A stretch of DNA of 64,000 bases from Mesorhizobium sp. CAU 1732. GTDB lineage: Bacteria; Pseudomonadota; Alphaproteobacteria; Rhizobiales; Rhizobiaceae. Location: contig NZ_JBDQQR010000001.1 of the NCBI RefSeq assembly GCF_039888675.1, positions 2,294,001-2,358,000 of the forward strand, read 5' to 3'. The position numbers were made by a program, and so were the translations under genes. This document shows positions 52,522 to 62,406 of the stretch, in pieces. The notes beneath the pieces are model-generated. The model saw nothing but the letters and a program-made list of their open reading frames with translations, had not been told where the DNA came from and did no database searches. Position 1 is the stretch's first letter. Every line of letters begins with the position of its first letter.

Positions 52522-54587
52522 AGATAGAGCAGCAGGCGAAGCGCTTCGCCGCGCTCGGAGCGCAGTTCGGGATCGCGCTCCAGGATGAGGCGTGCATCGT
52601 CGCGCGCGATCTCCAGAAGATCGGAATGGTGCTCCAGCCGCGCCACGCGAAACCCGGGCGTGCCGGACTGTCGAGTGCCAAGAAGCTCGCCTTCGCCGCG
52701 AAGTTTCAGGTCCTCTTCGGCGATGCGAAACCCGTCTTCCGTCTCGCGCATGACCGACAGCCTTTGTTTCGCGACCTCGCCGAGCGGTTCCTTGTAGAGA
52801 AGCACGCAGCTTGACGGCTTCGACCCCCGGCCGACGCGGCCGCGAAGCTGATGCAACTGCGCGAGGCCGAAACGCTCCGCGTGTTCGATCACGATGATGG
52901 TGGCGTCGGGAACATCGACACCCACCTCGATGACGGTCGTGCCGACGAGAAGACGCGTTTCGCCGGCCTTGAAGGCGCGCATGGCCTCGTCCTTGTCGCG
53001 ACCGTTCATCCGGCCGTGGATGAGGCCGATCTTGCCGGCGAAGGCGGGCTGGAGCGCCGTGAAGCGCTCGTCGGCCGACATCAGCTTCACCTCTTCGGAT
53101 TCCTCGACCAGCGGGCAGATCCAGTAGACCTTCTGGCCCTCGGCGACGGCTTTGCGAAGACGCTCCACAAGATCCGACAGCCGCTCGATCGGCAGCGTGG
53201 CCGTCTGGATCGGCTGGCGGCCGGCCGGTTTTTCCGGCAGGCGCGACACGTCCATGTCGCCGAACGCGGTGAGTACCAGCGTTCGCGGTATGGGCGTCGC
53301 GGTCATCACCAGCATGTCGGGCGTATCGCCCTTGGCGGACATGGACAAGCGCTGATGCACGCCGAAACGATGCTGCTCGTCGACGATGGCGAGCGCAAGA
53401 TCGTGAAAGGCTACGCTTTCCTGAAACAAGGCGTGCGTGCCGATCACGAAATCGATGCGCCCGGCGGCGATGTCGTCCAGCGTTCGCTGCCGTTCCGCGC
53501 CCTTGTCGCGCCCGGTAAGGATCGCCGCACGCAGCCCCGCCCGTTCGGCAAGCGGTGCGATGGTCGCCAGATGCTGACGCGCCAGGATTTCGGTCGGCGC
53601 CATGAGAGCGGACTGCCCACCCGCTTCCGCCGCACGCGCCATCGCCAGAAGCGCGACGACGGTTTTTCCGGAGCCGACGTCACCTTGCAGCAGGCGTAAC
53701 ATGCGTTCCGGCAAAGCGAGGTCCGCTTTGATCTCGGACAACGCGATGCTCTGCGATTCGGTCAGCGAATACGGCAGTGCCGCCCGGATGAGGGCCTCGT
53801 ACCGGCCATCCCCGACGAGAGGCCGGCCGCTGGCCTTGCGAATGCGGCGGCGCACCAGCGCAAGCGCCAATTGACCTGCGAGGAGTTCGTCATAGGCGAG
53901 GCGTCGCCAGGCCGCGCTGTTCGGATCGATCTCCACCGGATCGGCGGGGTTGTGCAGCCGCGCCAGCGCTTCGTTCAGCGCGGGAAAGCTGCGCCGGCGC
54001 ATGAGTTCGGGGTCCATCCACTCGGGCAAGGGGGGAACCTGATCGACCGCGGCGAGGATCGACCGGCGCAAAACCTTCGTCGAGAGACCGGCCGTCAGCG
54101 GATAAACGGGTTCTACGAGCGGGAGTTCGCCGGCGCGGTCCGCGAGCACCATGTGGTCCGGGTGAACCATGGACGGCCGGCCGTTGAACCACTCCATCCG
54201 CCCTGAAACGATCATACGCTCGCCTTCGGGCAGCACGTTTTGCAACCATGCGCCCTTGGCGTGGAAGAAGGTCAGCGCGAGTTCGCCCGTCTCGTCATGC
54301 GCGAAGACACGGTACGGCATCGATCCCCCGCCGCGCGACGGTGCCTGATGCCGGTCGATCCGCACCTCGATCGTGACGATGACGCCCTCCGGCGCAGTGG
54401 CGATCTCGTAGCGCTTCCGCCGGTCGATCATGCCATGGGGCAGCACGAAGATCAGATCGCCGATCCGCACGTCGCGGCCGGTCGTGTCCACCGGCACAAC
54501 ATTGGCAAGCAAGGCTGCAAGCTTGCTGCCGATACCGTCGAGGGTCGTGACCGAGGCGAAGAGGGGGTCGAGAACGGAAGGACGCAT
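52479..54587 (-). CDS. recG: ATP-dependent DNA helicase RecG
   Basis: Reverses stalled forks and processes recombination intermediates. The 702-residue protein has an N-terminal wedge domain (OB fold near 70-150), Walker A GDVGSGKT at residues 302-309, motif II VDEQHRFG, motif III TATPIPRTL, motif VI QLRGRVGRG, and the RecG-specific end FRIAEEDLKLRGEGELLGTR. ATG at 54587 (MRPSVLDPLFASVTTL) matches the family start. It is divergent from sdhE-mfd, and its 3' end overlaps the DUF502 gene. Confidence 0.97.
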   Translation of the reverse strand: MRPSVLDPLFASVTTLDGIGSKLAALLANVVPVDTTGRDVRIGDLIFVLPHGMIDRRKRYEIATAPEGVIVTIEVRIDRHQAPSRGGGSMPYRVFAHDETGELALTFFHAKGAWLQNVLPEGERMIVSGRMEWFNGRPSMVHPDHMVLADRAGELPLVEPVYPLTAGLSTKVLRRSILAAVDQVPPLPEWMDPELMRRRSFPALNEALARLHNPADPVEIDPNSAAWRRLAYDELLAGQLALALVRRRIRKASGRPLVGDGRYEALIRAALPYSLTESQSIALSEIKADLALPERMLRLLQGDVGSGKTVVALLAMARAAEAGGQSALMAPTEILARQHLATIAPLAERAGLRAAILTGRDKGAERQRTLDDIAAGRIDFVIGTHALFQESVAFHDLALAIVDEQHRFGVHQRLSMSAKGDTPDMLVMTATPIPRTLVLTAFGDMDVSRLPEKPAGRQPIQTATLPIERLSDLVERLRKAVAEGQKVYWICPLVEESEEVKLMSADERFTALQPAFAGKIGLIHGRMNGRDKDEAMRAFKAGETRLLVGTTVIEVGVDVPDATIIVIEHAERFGLAQLHQLRGRVGRGSKPSSCVLLYKEPLGEVAKQRLSVMRETEDGFRIAEEDLKLRGEGELLGTRQSGTPGFRVARLEHHSDLLEIARDDARLILERDPELRSERGEALRLLLYLYGRDDAVRLLRAG

Positions 54588-54683
54588 GGTTTGCACTCTA
54601 AGTCGCGGAAGCAGCTCAGCAAAGGCTGACATTGTCGTTCTCAAGCGCTATATGCGCGGTTCATCACACAGGTGTATCCCCTC

Positions 54684-54971
54684 ATGACCGGAACAACGCG
54701 GTCCAGTTCCGACCTCGATCCCCGCCGCCGCAAGGCGCTTTTCCGCTCGTGGCATCGCGGCATGCGCGAGGTCGATCTGATCCTGGGAAGTTTCGCCGAT
54801 GGCGAGATCGGCAACCTCACCGACGACGAATTGACGGTCTACGAATCATTCATGGCCGAGTTGGACGCCGATATCCTGCGATGGGTCACCGGCGAGGCCT
54901 CCGTGCCGCCCAGCCATGACACGCCCGTCTTTGCGAAAATCCTCGCCTATCGCGCAAGCCCGATATCCTAA
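54684..54971 (+). CDS. sdhE: FAD assembly factor SdhE
   Basis: A small protein (95 residues) that promotes covalent flavin attachment to succinate dehydrogenase. The N-terminal helix has the signature KALFRSWHRGMREVDLILG, in which the RGxxE-type motif (RGMRE) is essential. The block LTDDELTVYESFMAELDADI follows. Four bases separate it from mfd, and it is divergent from recG; the recG-sdhE-mfd layout is common in alphaproteobacteria. Confidence 0.92.
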   Translation: MTGTTRSSSDLDPRRRKALFRSWHRGMREVDLILGSFADGEIGNLTDDELTVYESFMAELDADILRWVTGEASVPPSHDTPVFAKILAYRASPIS

Positions 54972-54975
54972 GACC

Positions 54976-57900
54976 ATGACTCTGATCGATTCTATCCGTC
55001 TTCCGAAGACCAATTCGGCTACGACCGTCGTCGACGGGGTTGCCGACGGCTATGAAGCATTCGCGCTCGCGGCCATTGCCGCCGAGGCCGGCGAGCAGCC
55101 GGTGCTCTTCGTCGCGCGCGACGGTCAGCGCTTGCCGGCGATCGCGGAAATCCTCGCATTCGTGGCACCTAGCCTGCCTGTGCTTGAACTGCCGGCCTGG
55201 GATTGCCTTCCCTATGATCGCGTCTCGCCCGGATCGGACGCCGCCGGCCGCCGTCTCGATGCGATGGCATCGCTTGCGGCACTGAAGGCCAAGCCGCATC
55301 GCGCCGTGGTGATCGTCAGCGCCAATGCGTTGCTCCAGCGCATGCCGCCGGCAGACGCGATCGAAGCGCAGAGTTTCGTCGCGCGTCCCGGGAACCAGGT
55401 CGACATGAACACGCTGACCGCACGGCTGGAGATGAGCGGCTTCGAGCGCGTCCCGACCGTCCGAGAAGTCGGCGAGTTCGCCGTGCGCGGCGGCATACTG
55501 GATCTGTTCGCGCCCGGCGGGGAACCGCTTCGCCTCGACTTCTTCGGCGACACGCTCGAATCGATCCGCATCTTCGACGTCGCAAGCCAGCGCACGACCG
55601 GGCAGCGGCAGGTCTTCACGCTGAAGCCGATGAGCGAGGTGACGCTGACGCCGGAGACGATCAGCCGTTTTCGCCGCAGCTACATCGAGGCGTTCGGCGC
55701 GCCCTCGCGTGATGACGCGCTCTATGCGGCTGTCAGCGAAGGCAGGCGGTTCGCCGGCATGGAACACTGGCTTCCGATGTTCTACGAGCGCCTGGATACG
55801 GTGTTCGACTATTTGCCCGACGCGCCGGTGATCTTCGACAATATGGCGCGCGAGGCGATCGGGGAGCGCGATATACTGATCGTCGACCACTACGATGCTC
55901 GCGCGCGCCAGCCCGCCGCCGGCATGGGCGACGCTGTCCCGTACAAGCCGGTCAAACCGGAACTCCTGTATCTTTCGAACGACGAAGTCTCCAGCCGTGC
56001 CGGGCAACGCATCGCGGTCGAGTTTACGCCGTTCGACGCGCCCGAATCGAGCGGCCGGAAACTGCAGCATGCCGGTGCCCATGCGGGCCGCAGCTTCGCC
56101 GAGGAACGCGCCGATCCGAAGGCGAATGTCTTCGACCACGTGGTTACGCACATCGCGGAGAAGCGTTCTTCCGGCAAGCGCGTGCTGATCGCAGGCTGGA
56201 GCGAGGGTTCGCTCGATCGCCTGGCGCAAATTCTGGGCGAGCATCAGCTTGGCAATTTGAAGCGCGTGAACACGCTGGACGAAGCGGAACGGCTGAAGCC
56301 CGGTGAGGCGGGTCTTGTCATCCTGCCGCTCGAATCAGGCTTCGAAACCGACAAGCTCATGGTTGTCGCCGAGCAGGATATTTTGGGCGACCGCCTGATA
56401 CGACGGTCAAAGAAGCGGCGAAAAGCATCTGATTTCATTGCGGAAGTGTCCGCACTGTCGGCTGGCGATATCGTCGTGCATGCCGATCACGGCATCGGCC
56501 GCTTCGTGGGCCTCAAGACGATCGAGGCTGCCGGTGCACCGCACGATTGCCTGGAGCTGCGCTACGCCGGCGATGATCGCCTGTTCCTGCCGGTCGAAAA
56601 CATCGAGCTTCTGTCGCGCTACGGGTCGGAAGCCGCCGAGGCGGTGCTCGACAAGCTTGGCGGCGGCGCGTGGCAATCGCGCAAGGCGAAGCTGAAGCGC
56701 CGCCTGCTCGATATGGCCGGACAGTTGATCAAGCTCGCGGCTGAGCGGCAGATGCGTCCGGCACCGGTTCTGACCCCGCCGGAGGGCCTTTATGGCGAGT
56801 TTGCCGCGCGCTTTCCCTATGATGAGACGGAGGACCAGCAGGCCGCCATCGACGCCGTGTCGGACGACCTCGCAGCCGGCCGGCCGATGGATCGCCTCAT
56901 CTGCGGCGATGTGGGATTCGGCAAGACCGAGGTGGCGCTGCGCGCGGCCTTCCTCGCCGCGATGGAAGGCTTCCAGGTTGCCGTCGTCGTGCCGACGACG
57001 CTCCTCGCACGCCAGCATTTCCGGACATTCAGCCAGCGCTTTTCGGGCCTGCCGGTCAAGGTTCGGCAGGCTTCGCGCCTTGTCGGGTCCAAGGAACTCG
57101 CCGAGACGCGGAAAGGGCTCGCGGATGGCACGGTAGACATCGTCGTCGGCACCCACGCTCTCCTTGGTGCGACGATGGAATTCAAGAATCTCGGCCTGCT
57201 GATCATCGACGAGGAGCAGCATTTCGGCGTCAAGCACAAGGAGCGGCTGAAGGAACTCAAGTCGGACGTCCATGTGCTGACGCTGTCCGCAACGCCGATC
57301 CCGCGCACGCTTCAGCTTGCGCTGACCGGCGTTCGGGAGCTTTCGCTGATCACCACGCCGCCGGTCGATCGCATGGCCGTGCGCACGTTCATCTCGCCCT
57401 TCGATCCGCTCGTCATCCGCGAGACGCTTCTGCGCGAGCGCTATCGCGGCGGACAGAGTTTTTACGTCGTGCCGCGCATCTCCGATCTTGCCGAGATCAA
57501 GGACTTCCTGACCGAGCAGGTGCCCGAATTGAAGGTGGGAACCGCGCATGGTCAGATGGCGGCCGGCGAGCTCGACGACATCATGAACGCCTTCTACGAC
57601 GGGCAATACGACGTGCTTTTGTCGACCACGATCGTGGAGTCGGGCCTCGACATCCCGACCGCCAACACGATGATCGTGCATCGGGCGGACATGTTCGGCC
57701 TGTCGCAGCTCTATCAGTTGCGCGGCCGGGTGGGGCGTTCGAAGCTGCGCGCCTATGCGCTGTTCACGCTGCCGGCCAACCGCACGATGACACAGCTCGC
57801 CGAGCGCCGCCTGAAAGTGTTGCAGTCGCTCGATACGCTGGGCGCGGGCTTCCAACTGGCGAGCCACGATCTCGACATTCGCGGTTCCGGCAACCTTCTG

Positions 57901-58470
57901 GGCGAGGAACAGTCCGGCCATATCAAGGAAGTCGGCTTCGAACTGTACCAGCAGATGCTGGAGGAGGCGGTTGCCGAACTGCGCGGTTCGGGCGAGATCA
58001 GCGACGGAAGCTGGTCGCCGCAGATCACCGTGGGCACTTCGGTCATGATTCCCGAGGCTTACGTGCCTGACCTTCAACTGCGTCTTGGCCTCTATCGCAG
58101 GCTCGCCGATCTTCAAACCACCGAAGAAATCGACGGGTTCGGCGCGGAACTCATCGACCGATTCGGGCCGATGCCGGAAGAAGTCGATCACCTGCTCAAG
58201 ATCGTCTTCATCAAGGCTCTGTGCCGCAAGGCCAATGTCGAGAAGCTGGATGCCGGGCCGAAGGGCGTCGTCATCCATTTCCGCAAGCGCGAATTCCCCG
58301 ATCCGACGGGGCTTGTGCGGTTCATCGGCGAGCAGGGTTCACTGGCAAAAATCCGGCCGGATCACAGCATCGTCCTGATGCGCGAGTGGCCGACCCCGCA
58401 AAAGCGGCTGGCCGGCTCGGCGGTCGTCATGACGCAGCTTGCGAAACTGGCGGAGAAGGTCGCGGCTTAG
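54976..58470 (+). CDS. mfd: Transcription-repair coupling factor Mfd
   Basis: Releases RNA polymerase stalled at DNA lesions and recruits UvrA. The 1164-residue protein has a UvrB-like N-terminal region (PAWDCLPYDRVSPG near residue 75), the RNA-polymerase-interacting region around GDIVVHADHGIGRFVGLKTI near 500, and a RecG-like translocase with Walker A ICGDVGFGKTEVALR near 645, DEEQHFG, SATPIPRTLQ and QLRGRVGRSK. The TRCF domain at the C-terminus follows. ATG at 54976 is the family start. Functionally linked to UvrA at 26195. Confidence 0.97.
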   Translation: MTLIDSIRLPKTNSATTVVDGVADGYEAFALAAIAAEAGEQPVLFVARDGQRLPAIAEILAFVAPSLPVLELPAWDCLPYDRVSPGSDAAGRRLDAMASLAALKAKPHRAVVIVSANALLQRMPPADAIEAQSFVARPGNQVDMNTLTARLEMSGFERVPTVREVGEFAVRGGILDLFAPGGEPLRLDFFGDTLESIRIFDVASQRTTGQRQVFTLKPMSEVTLTPETISRFRRSYIEAFGAPSRDDALYAAVSEGRRFAGMEHWLPMFYERLDTVFDYLPDAPVIFDNMAREAIGERDILIVDHYDARARQPAAGMGDAVPYKPVKPELLYLSNDEVSSRAGQRIAVEFTPFDAPESSGRKLQHAGAHAGRSFAEERADPKANVFDHVVTHIAEKRSSGKRVLIAGWSEGSLDRLAQILGEHQLGNLKRVNTLDEAERLKPGEAGLVILPLESGFETDKLMVVAEQDILGDRLIRRSKKRRKASDFIAEVSALSAGDIVVHADHGIGRFVGLKTIEAAGAPHDCLELRYAGDDRLFLPVENIELLSRYGSEAAEAVLDKLGGGAWQSRKAKLKRRLLDMAGQLIKLAAERQMRPAPVLTPPEGLYGEFAARFPYDETEDQQAAIDAVSDDLAAGRPMDRLICGDVGFGKTEVALRAAFLAAMEGFQVAVVVPTTLLARQHFRTFSQRFSGLPVKVRQASRLVGSKELAETRKGLADGTVDIVVGTHALLGATMEFKNLGLLIIDEEQHFGVKHKERLKELKSDVHVLTLSATPIPRTLQLALTGVRELSLITTPPVDRMAVRTFISPFDPLVIRETLLRERYRGGQSFYVVPRISDLAEIKDFLTEQVPELKVGTAHGQMAAGELDDIMNAFYDGQYDVLLSTTIVESGLDIPTANTMIVHRADMFGLSQLYQLRGRVGRSKLRAYALFTLPANRTMTQLAERRLKVLQSLDTLGAGFQLASHDLDIRGSGNLLGEEQSGHIKEVGFELYQQMLEEAVAELRGSGEISDGSWSPQITVGTSVMIPEAYVPDLQLRLGLYRRLADLQTTEEIDGFGAELIDRFGPMPEEVDHLLKIVFIKALCRKANVEKLDAGPKGVVIHFRKREFPDPTGLVRFIGEQGSLAKIRPDHSIVLMREWPTPQKRLAGSAVVMTQLAKLAEKVAA

Positions 58471-58472
58471 AC

Positions 58473-59165
58473 TTAGGCAGTCTGGGGAGCATCGAGTTCG
58501 CCGCGCGCCTTGGCTTCGGCGACCTTCTTGATCGCATCGGCCAACGTCTCAGGGTCCTGCGCCCCCATGAGCGCGAATTTCCCTTCGAGCAGGAAGCACG
58601 GAACGCCGCGAACGCCCATCTGCGCGATGGTCTCGATCTCGGATTTCACCGCATCGACATCGGCGTTCGAACTCAGGAGGGCTTCGACCAGAGCGGTGTC
58701 CATACCCGCATCGCCGGCCGCTTCGACCAGAACGCTGCGATCTCCGATGTCGCGGGCTTCCTCGAAGAACAGTTCGAACAACCGCTTGACCACGATACCT
58801 TGCGCACCGGGCGGCGATTTGGGCGAACCGGCCCAGCGGATCAGACGATGCGCGTCGAGCGTGTTGGGCGATGTTTCGATCGCGTCGAAATTGAAGCGGA
58901 TGCCCTCGACTTCGCCAAGTCCTTCCACCGTCGCGTGAATTTCCCGCAACCGCTCCTCGCTGTCGAATTTCGCCAGCATGTATTCACGCCGCGGCAGGCC
59001 GGCGGGCGGAATGGTCGCGTCGAGCTGGTACGGCCTCCAGTGGATCGTGGCCTCGACGCCTTCAGCCATTGCCAGCGCGCTCTCAAGCCGTTTGCTGCCG
59101 ATGAAGCACCACGGGCACACCACATCGGAGATGACATCGATGACGAGTTTGATCGGTTCGCTCAT
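58473..59165 (-). CDS. DsbA family protein (FrnE-like)
   Basis: A 230-residue cytoplasmic thioredoxin-fold protein. No signal peptide is seen; it begins MSEPIKLVIDVISDVVCPWC with the active-site CPWC at residues 17-20. The FrnE/2-hydroxychromene isomerase-like helical insert follows (LDAHRLIRWAGSPKSPPGAQ), with the cis-Pro block MGVRGVPCFLLEG near residue 190. It may act as a disulfide isomerase or glutathione-dependent oxidoreductase. The ATG overlaps the stop of the upstream yejA-like gene (ATGA). Confidence 0.9.
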   Translation of the reverse strand: MSEPIKLVIDVISDVVCPWCFIGSKRLESALAMAEGVEATIHWRPYQLDATIPPAGLPRREYMLAKFDSEERLREIHATVEGLGEVEGIRFNFDAIETSPNTLDAHRLIRWAGSPKSPPGAQGIVVKRLFELFFEEARDIGDRSVLVEAAGDAGMDTALVEALLSSNADVDAVKSEIETIAQMGVRGVPCFLLEGKFALMGAQDPETLADAIKKVAEAKARGELDAPQTA

Positions 59166-60985
59166 TGCCCTTCGCCTTTTGCAGTTGCATTCCACCAGGT
59201 CGGGAATTGCGGCCCATAGACGGGCGTTTCCTCCGGCCGTTGAATCTGTTTCCATCGTGCGACCCACTTGTCGGGCTGGTGATAGAGCGGCACGACATAG
59301 GCGCCGCTCAACAGCACGCGATCGAAGGCACGCACGGCGGTGACGAAATCCTCCTGCGAGCGTGCGTTCACGAGCGCGTCGATCATCGCATCCACCGCCG
59401 GATCGGCAACGCCTGCGAAATTGTATGTGCCATCGAGGTCGCGCGTGCTGGAGCCCCATCGCCCGATCTGTTCGGCGCCGGGCGACAAGGACGAGGTGTA
59501 GCGCATCAGCATCATGTCGAAATCGTAGGTGCGCTGGCGCTGCAGATATTGCGCGCTGTCGACCACGCGGATGTTGGTGCTGATGCCGAGCCGCCCGAGG
59601 GTGCGCGCCCATGCCATGGCGAGCGGCTCGCCCGACTTTCCGTTGAGCATGATCTCGAAGGAGAGCTGCTGCCCTTTCTCGTCCACTAGCCTGCGCCCGT
59701 CGAGCGTATAGCCTGCGGCCTTGAGAGCCTCGAAGCCCTGCTGCAGGAAGCCGCGATCGCGCCCGGAGCCGTCCGAAGCCGGCAATTTGTAGGTGCCGTC
59801 CATGATGGAGGGCAACACGGCGTCGGGGAAGGGCGCAAGAAGCTCGCGCTCCGCCGCACTTGCCGGCACGCCGGACGAGGACAGCTCCGATCCCGCATAG
59901 TAGCTCTGCGTGCGCACATAGGCGCCGTTGAAGAGGTTTCTGTTTGCCCATTCGAAGTCGAACAACCCGGCCAGCGCGTGGCGCAGGTCGCGATCGTCGA
60001 GCATCGCCCTGCGGGTGTTCATGACGAAACCGTACATGCCCGATGGGAACTCGACCGGAAACGTGTCCTTGATGACGCGGCCGTCATTCACGGCCGGAAA
60101 GTCGTATCCGGTGGACCAGCGCCCCGTATCGGTCTCTTCATAGATGACGCTGACGCCTTTCTTGAAACTCTCGAACATCGTGTTGTCGTCGCGGATGTAG
60201 TTGATGCGCACCTCGTCGTAATTGTCGAAGCCGCGCTTGGACGGAATGTCCTTCGCCCAATAATCGCGATTGCGCTTGAGAACGACGAGTTCGCCGGGTC
60301 GTACGCTGTCGACGACGTAGGGTCCTGAAGCGATCATCGGCTTAAGCGAGGATTTGTCGAAATTCTCCGCATCGGTTGCGTGCTTGGGCAGGATAGGCAG
60401 GCCCGCGATGAGGAGAGGGGCCTCGCGCCCCGCATCCGGCTTGAACGTGAAGCGCACGCCACGCTCGCCGACCTTTTCGATCTTGTCGGCGGCGCGGATC
60501 CAGTTCTGGTAGATCGGCCGCCCCTTTTCCAGCAACAAATCCATCGTGAAGATGACGTCGTCGGGCGTAATCGGCTCGCCGTCGGAGAACCGCGCCCGCG
60601 GGTCGAGCGTGAATTCGATGAAGCTGCGCGCGTCATCGGTCTCGACGCGTTCCGCAATCAGCGGATACAGCGTGAAGGGCTCATCGCGCGAGCGCATCAA
60701 CAGCGTCTCGAAGACGTTGGAGCCCAGGAACTGGTCGAAGAGGCCTCTGGCGCCATCACCCTGGACGATGAACGGATTGAGGCTGTCGAACGAGCCCTGC
60801 AGCGCATAATCCACGCGCCCGCCTTTCGGCGCATCCGGGTTCGCATAGGGAAAATGCGTGAAGTCGGCGGGCAGCGCCGGCTCGCCGTGCATCGCGATCG
60901 CATGGCTCGGGCCATTTTGGGCAATCGCGAGAGCCGGCATGGCGAGAGCGACCATCAATGTCATCGCAAATGGCGACAGGCGCAT
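59162..60985 (-). CDS. YejA-like ABC transporter substrate-binding protein
   Basis: Periplasmic binding protein of family 5 (peptide/microcin C type), 607 residues. The signal peptide MRLSPFAMTLMVALAMPALA is cleaved near AIA-QNG. Family blocks are HFPYANPDAPKGGRVDYALQ near residue 40 and SFDSLNPFIVQGD. A long C-terminal lobe holds FDMMLMRYTSSLSPGAEQI, GRWGSSTRDLDGTYNFAG and VVPLYHQPDKWVARW. ATG at 60985 has a GGAG site. No permease or ATPase genes adjoin it, so it is an orphan or serves a transporter elsewhere. Confidence 0.92.
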   Translation of the reverse strand: MRLSPFAMTLMVALAMPALAIAQNGPSHAIAMHGEPALPADFTHFPYANPDAPKGGRVDYALQGSFDSLNPFIVQGDGARGLFDQFLGSNVFETLLMRSRDEPFTLYPLIAERVETDDARSFIEFTLDPRARFSDGEPITPDDVIFTMDLLLEKGRPIYQNWIRAADKIEKVGERGVRFTFKPDAGREAPLLIAGLPILPKHATDAENFDKSSLKPMIASGPYVVDSVRPGELVVLKRNRDYWAKDIPSKRGFDNYDEVRINYIRDDNTMFESFKKGVSVIYEETDTGRWSTGYDFPAVNDGRVIKDTFPVEFPSGMYGFVMNTRRAMLDDRDLRHALAGLFDFEWANRNLFNGAYVRTQSYYAGSELSSSGVPASAAERELLAPFPDAVLPSIMDGTYKLPASDGSGRDRGFLQQGFEALKAAGYTLDGRRLVDEKGQQLSFEIMLNGKSGEPLAMAWARTLGRLGISTNIRVVDSAQYLQRQRTYDFDMMLMRYTSSLSPGAEQIGRWGSSTRDLDGTYNFAGVADPAVDAMIDALVNARSQEDFVTAVRAFDRVLLSGAYVVPLYHQPDKWVARWKQIQRPEETPVYGPQFPTWWNATAKGEGQ

Positions 60986-61217
60986 ACGATACTCCGGCAC
61001 GATGGCATTCGGGGATGATTCGACTTACCCTAACATGGGCCCCGAGAGACAGGAATCCCGCGTGCCATATAGGTTGAAATTCGCCGGGAGGTCTGGATTT
61101 GCGGCCCAACGCGGTGTAACAGGCGCGCGAGAGCCATTCTGTCGCCGCATTTGCTCAGCAGTAGCGGATCAACCGCCAGCGCAGCGTCGCAGCTCAATTT
61201 GAGAGGACAACGACCCT

Positions 61218-61853
61218 ATGAACCGCCGGAAGACCAACGCGACCCGACTTTCCATTCTGGCCGCCGGAGCCCTCGGCATCGCCGCGAGCGCCATTACCCC
61301 TGTGTCAGCGCAGCAGCAGTCGCAGCAGAGCCTGCCGGAAGGCTGGTTCAAGGCCTGCAGCAAGCAGGAAGACGTGGATATCTGCAACGTCCAGAACATC
61401 ATGGTCGCAGACAGCGGCCAGCTTCTGACCGGCGTCAGCCTCATCGAGGTCAAGGGCAAGGTCAACCGCAAGGTGTTTCAGGTCACCGTGCCGACCGGCC
61501 GCATGATGCCTCCCGGCATCGGCCTCCAGATCGACGGCGGCCAGGTGCAGAAGGTGGATTACATGATCTGTCTTCCGGATCGCTGCATTGCCGAAGGCGC
61601 TCTGACCGACCAGCTCGTTGCATCCTTCAAGCGCGGCTCCGAGATCACGCTGACCTCGGTCAACTTCCAGAACCAGCCGAACCCGATCAAGGTAACGCTC
61701 GCCGGCTTCACCAATGCGTTCGACGGTGAGCCGCTCCAGCAGGCCGACATCGAGGATCGCCAGCGCCAGATCCAGGATTTCGTCAGCAAGAACACCGACG
61801 ATTTCGCGCGCAAGCTCAAGGAAGAGCAGGAAAAGGCGAAGCAGGGCAACTAA
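61218..61853 (+). CDS. Invasion-associated locus B (IalB) family protein
   Basis: A 211-residue secreted protein with a signal peptide ending near VSA-QQQ (residue 31). The IalB domain has GWFKACSKQEDVDICNVQN near residue 42 and a second Cys pair in YMICLPDRCIAEGAL near 115; these four cysteines probably form two disulfides. It ends in a charged helix DFARKLKEEQEKAKQ. IalB is named from Bartonella, but family members are common in non-pathogenic rhizobia, so no virulence role is implied. GAGAGGA ribosome-binding site. Confidence 0.93.
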   Translation: MNRRKTNATRLSILAAGALGIAASAITPVSAQQQSQQSLPEGWFKACSKQEDVDICNVQNIMVADSGQLLTGVSLIEVKGKVNRKVFQVTVPTGRMMPPGIGLQIDGGQVQKVDYMICLPDRCIAEGALTDQLVASFKRGSEITLTSVNFQNQPNPIKVTLAGFTNAFDGEPLQQADIEDRQRQIQDFVSKNTDDFARKLKEEQEKAKQGN

Positions 61854-61873
61854 GCCCACCTTCATAGGAATTG

Positions 61874-61903
61874 AAAAAGGCGGGCTGCGAGGCCCGCCTT
61901 TTT
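61874..61903 (+). terminator. Bidirectional Rho-independent terminator between ialB and hspQ
   Basis: Arms AAAAAGGCGGGC (61874-61885) and GCCCGCCTTTTT (61892-61903) with a 6-base loop. It has T runs on both strands and lies between the convergent ialB and hspQ genes. Confidence 0.9.
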
Positions 61904-61933
61904 GTTATGCGCGATGTGTCTGGATATCTTGGA

Positions 61934-62266
61934 CTAGTGCTGCGCGCGGCCCTTGGGCGCGTAGTGGCCATCGCTCGTTTTCTCGAAGAACTCTGCGAGT
62001 TGAGGATGCCGCACCGGTTCGCCCGAACTGTCGTCGAGCAGGTTCTGCTCGGACACATATGCCACATACTCCGTCTCGTCGTTCTCGGCGAGCAGATGAT
62101 AGAATGGCTGGTCCCTGCGGGGCCGCACTTCGGCAGGGATGGCGTCGTACCATTCCTCGGTGTTCGCGAACTCGGGGTCAACGTCGAAGATGACACCTCT
62201 GAACGGGAAAAGCCGGTGCCGGACCACCTGACCAATTCGAAACTTCGCTAGTTTTGCTTCACGCAT
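61934..62266 (-). CDS. hspQ: Heat shock protein HspQ
   Basis: A 110-residue hemimethylated-DNA-binding-domain protein (YccV-like); in E. coli HspQ is a heat-induced specificity factor for the Lon protease. Blocks: FRIGQVVRHRLFPFRGVIFD at the N-terminus, RDQPFYHLLAENDETEYVAY in the middle and VSEQNLLDDSSGEPVRHPQL. On the minus strand TTGAAT (62309-62314), a 16-base gap and CCAAATA (62286-62292) could be a heat-shock promoter, but it matches poorly. Confidence 0.93.
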   Translation of the reverse strand: MREAKLAKFRIGQVVRHRLFPFRGVIFDVDPEFANTEEWYDAIPAEVRPRRDQPFYHLLAENDETEYVAYVSEQNLLDDSSGEPVRHPQLAEFFEKTSDGHYAPKGRAQH

Positions 62267-62406
62267 GCGCCTGTACCTTGAGCCCTATTTGGCGCATTGC
62301 AGCGCACAATTCAATCCTTCCCCAACTTGACGTCACATCACGGAACAGTTAGCCGCGAACTGTCTTCGTAGCTTTCAGCCGGTTTCGTCCAAGATTTCGA
62401 GCAAAC

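Noticed and set aside
61218..61853. Virulence interpretation of the IalB-family gene and BA14K gene
   Set aside because: Both families are common in free-living rhizobia and nothing else in the window suggests pathogenicity.
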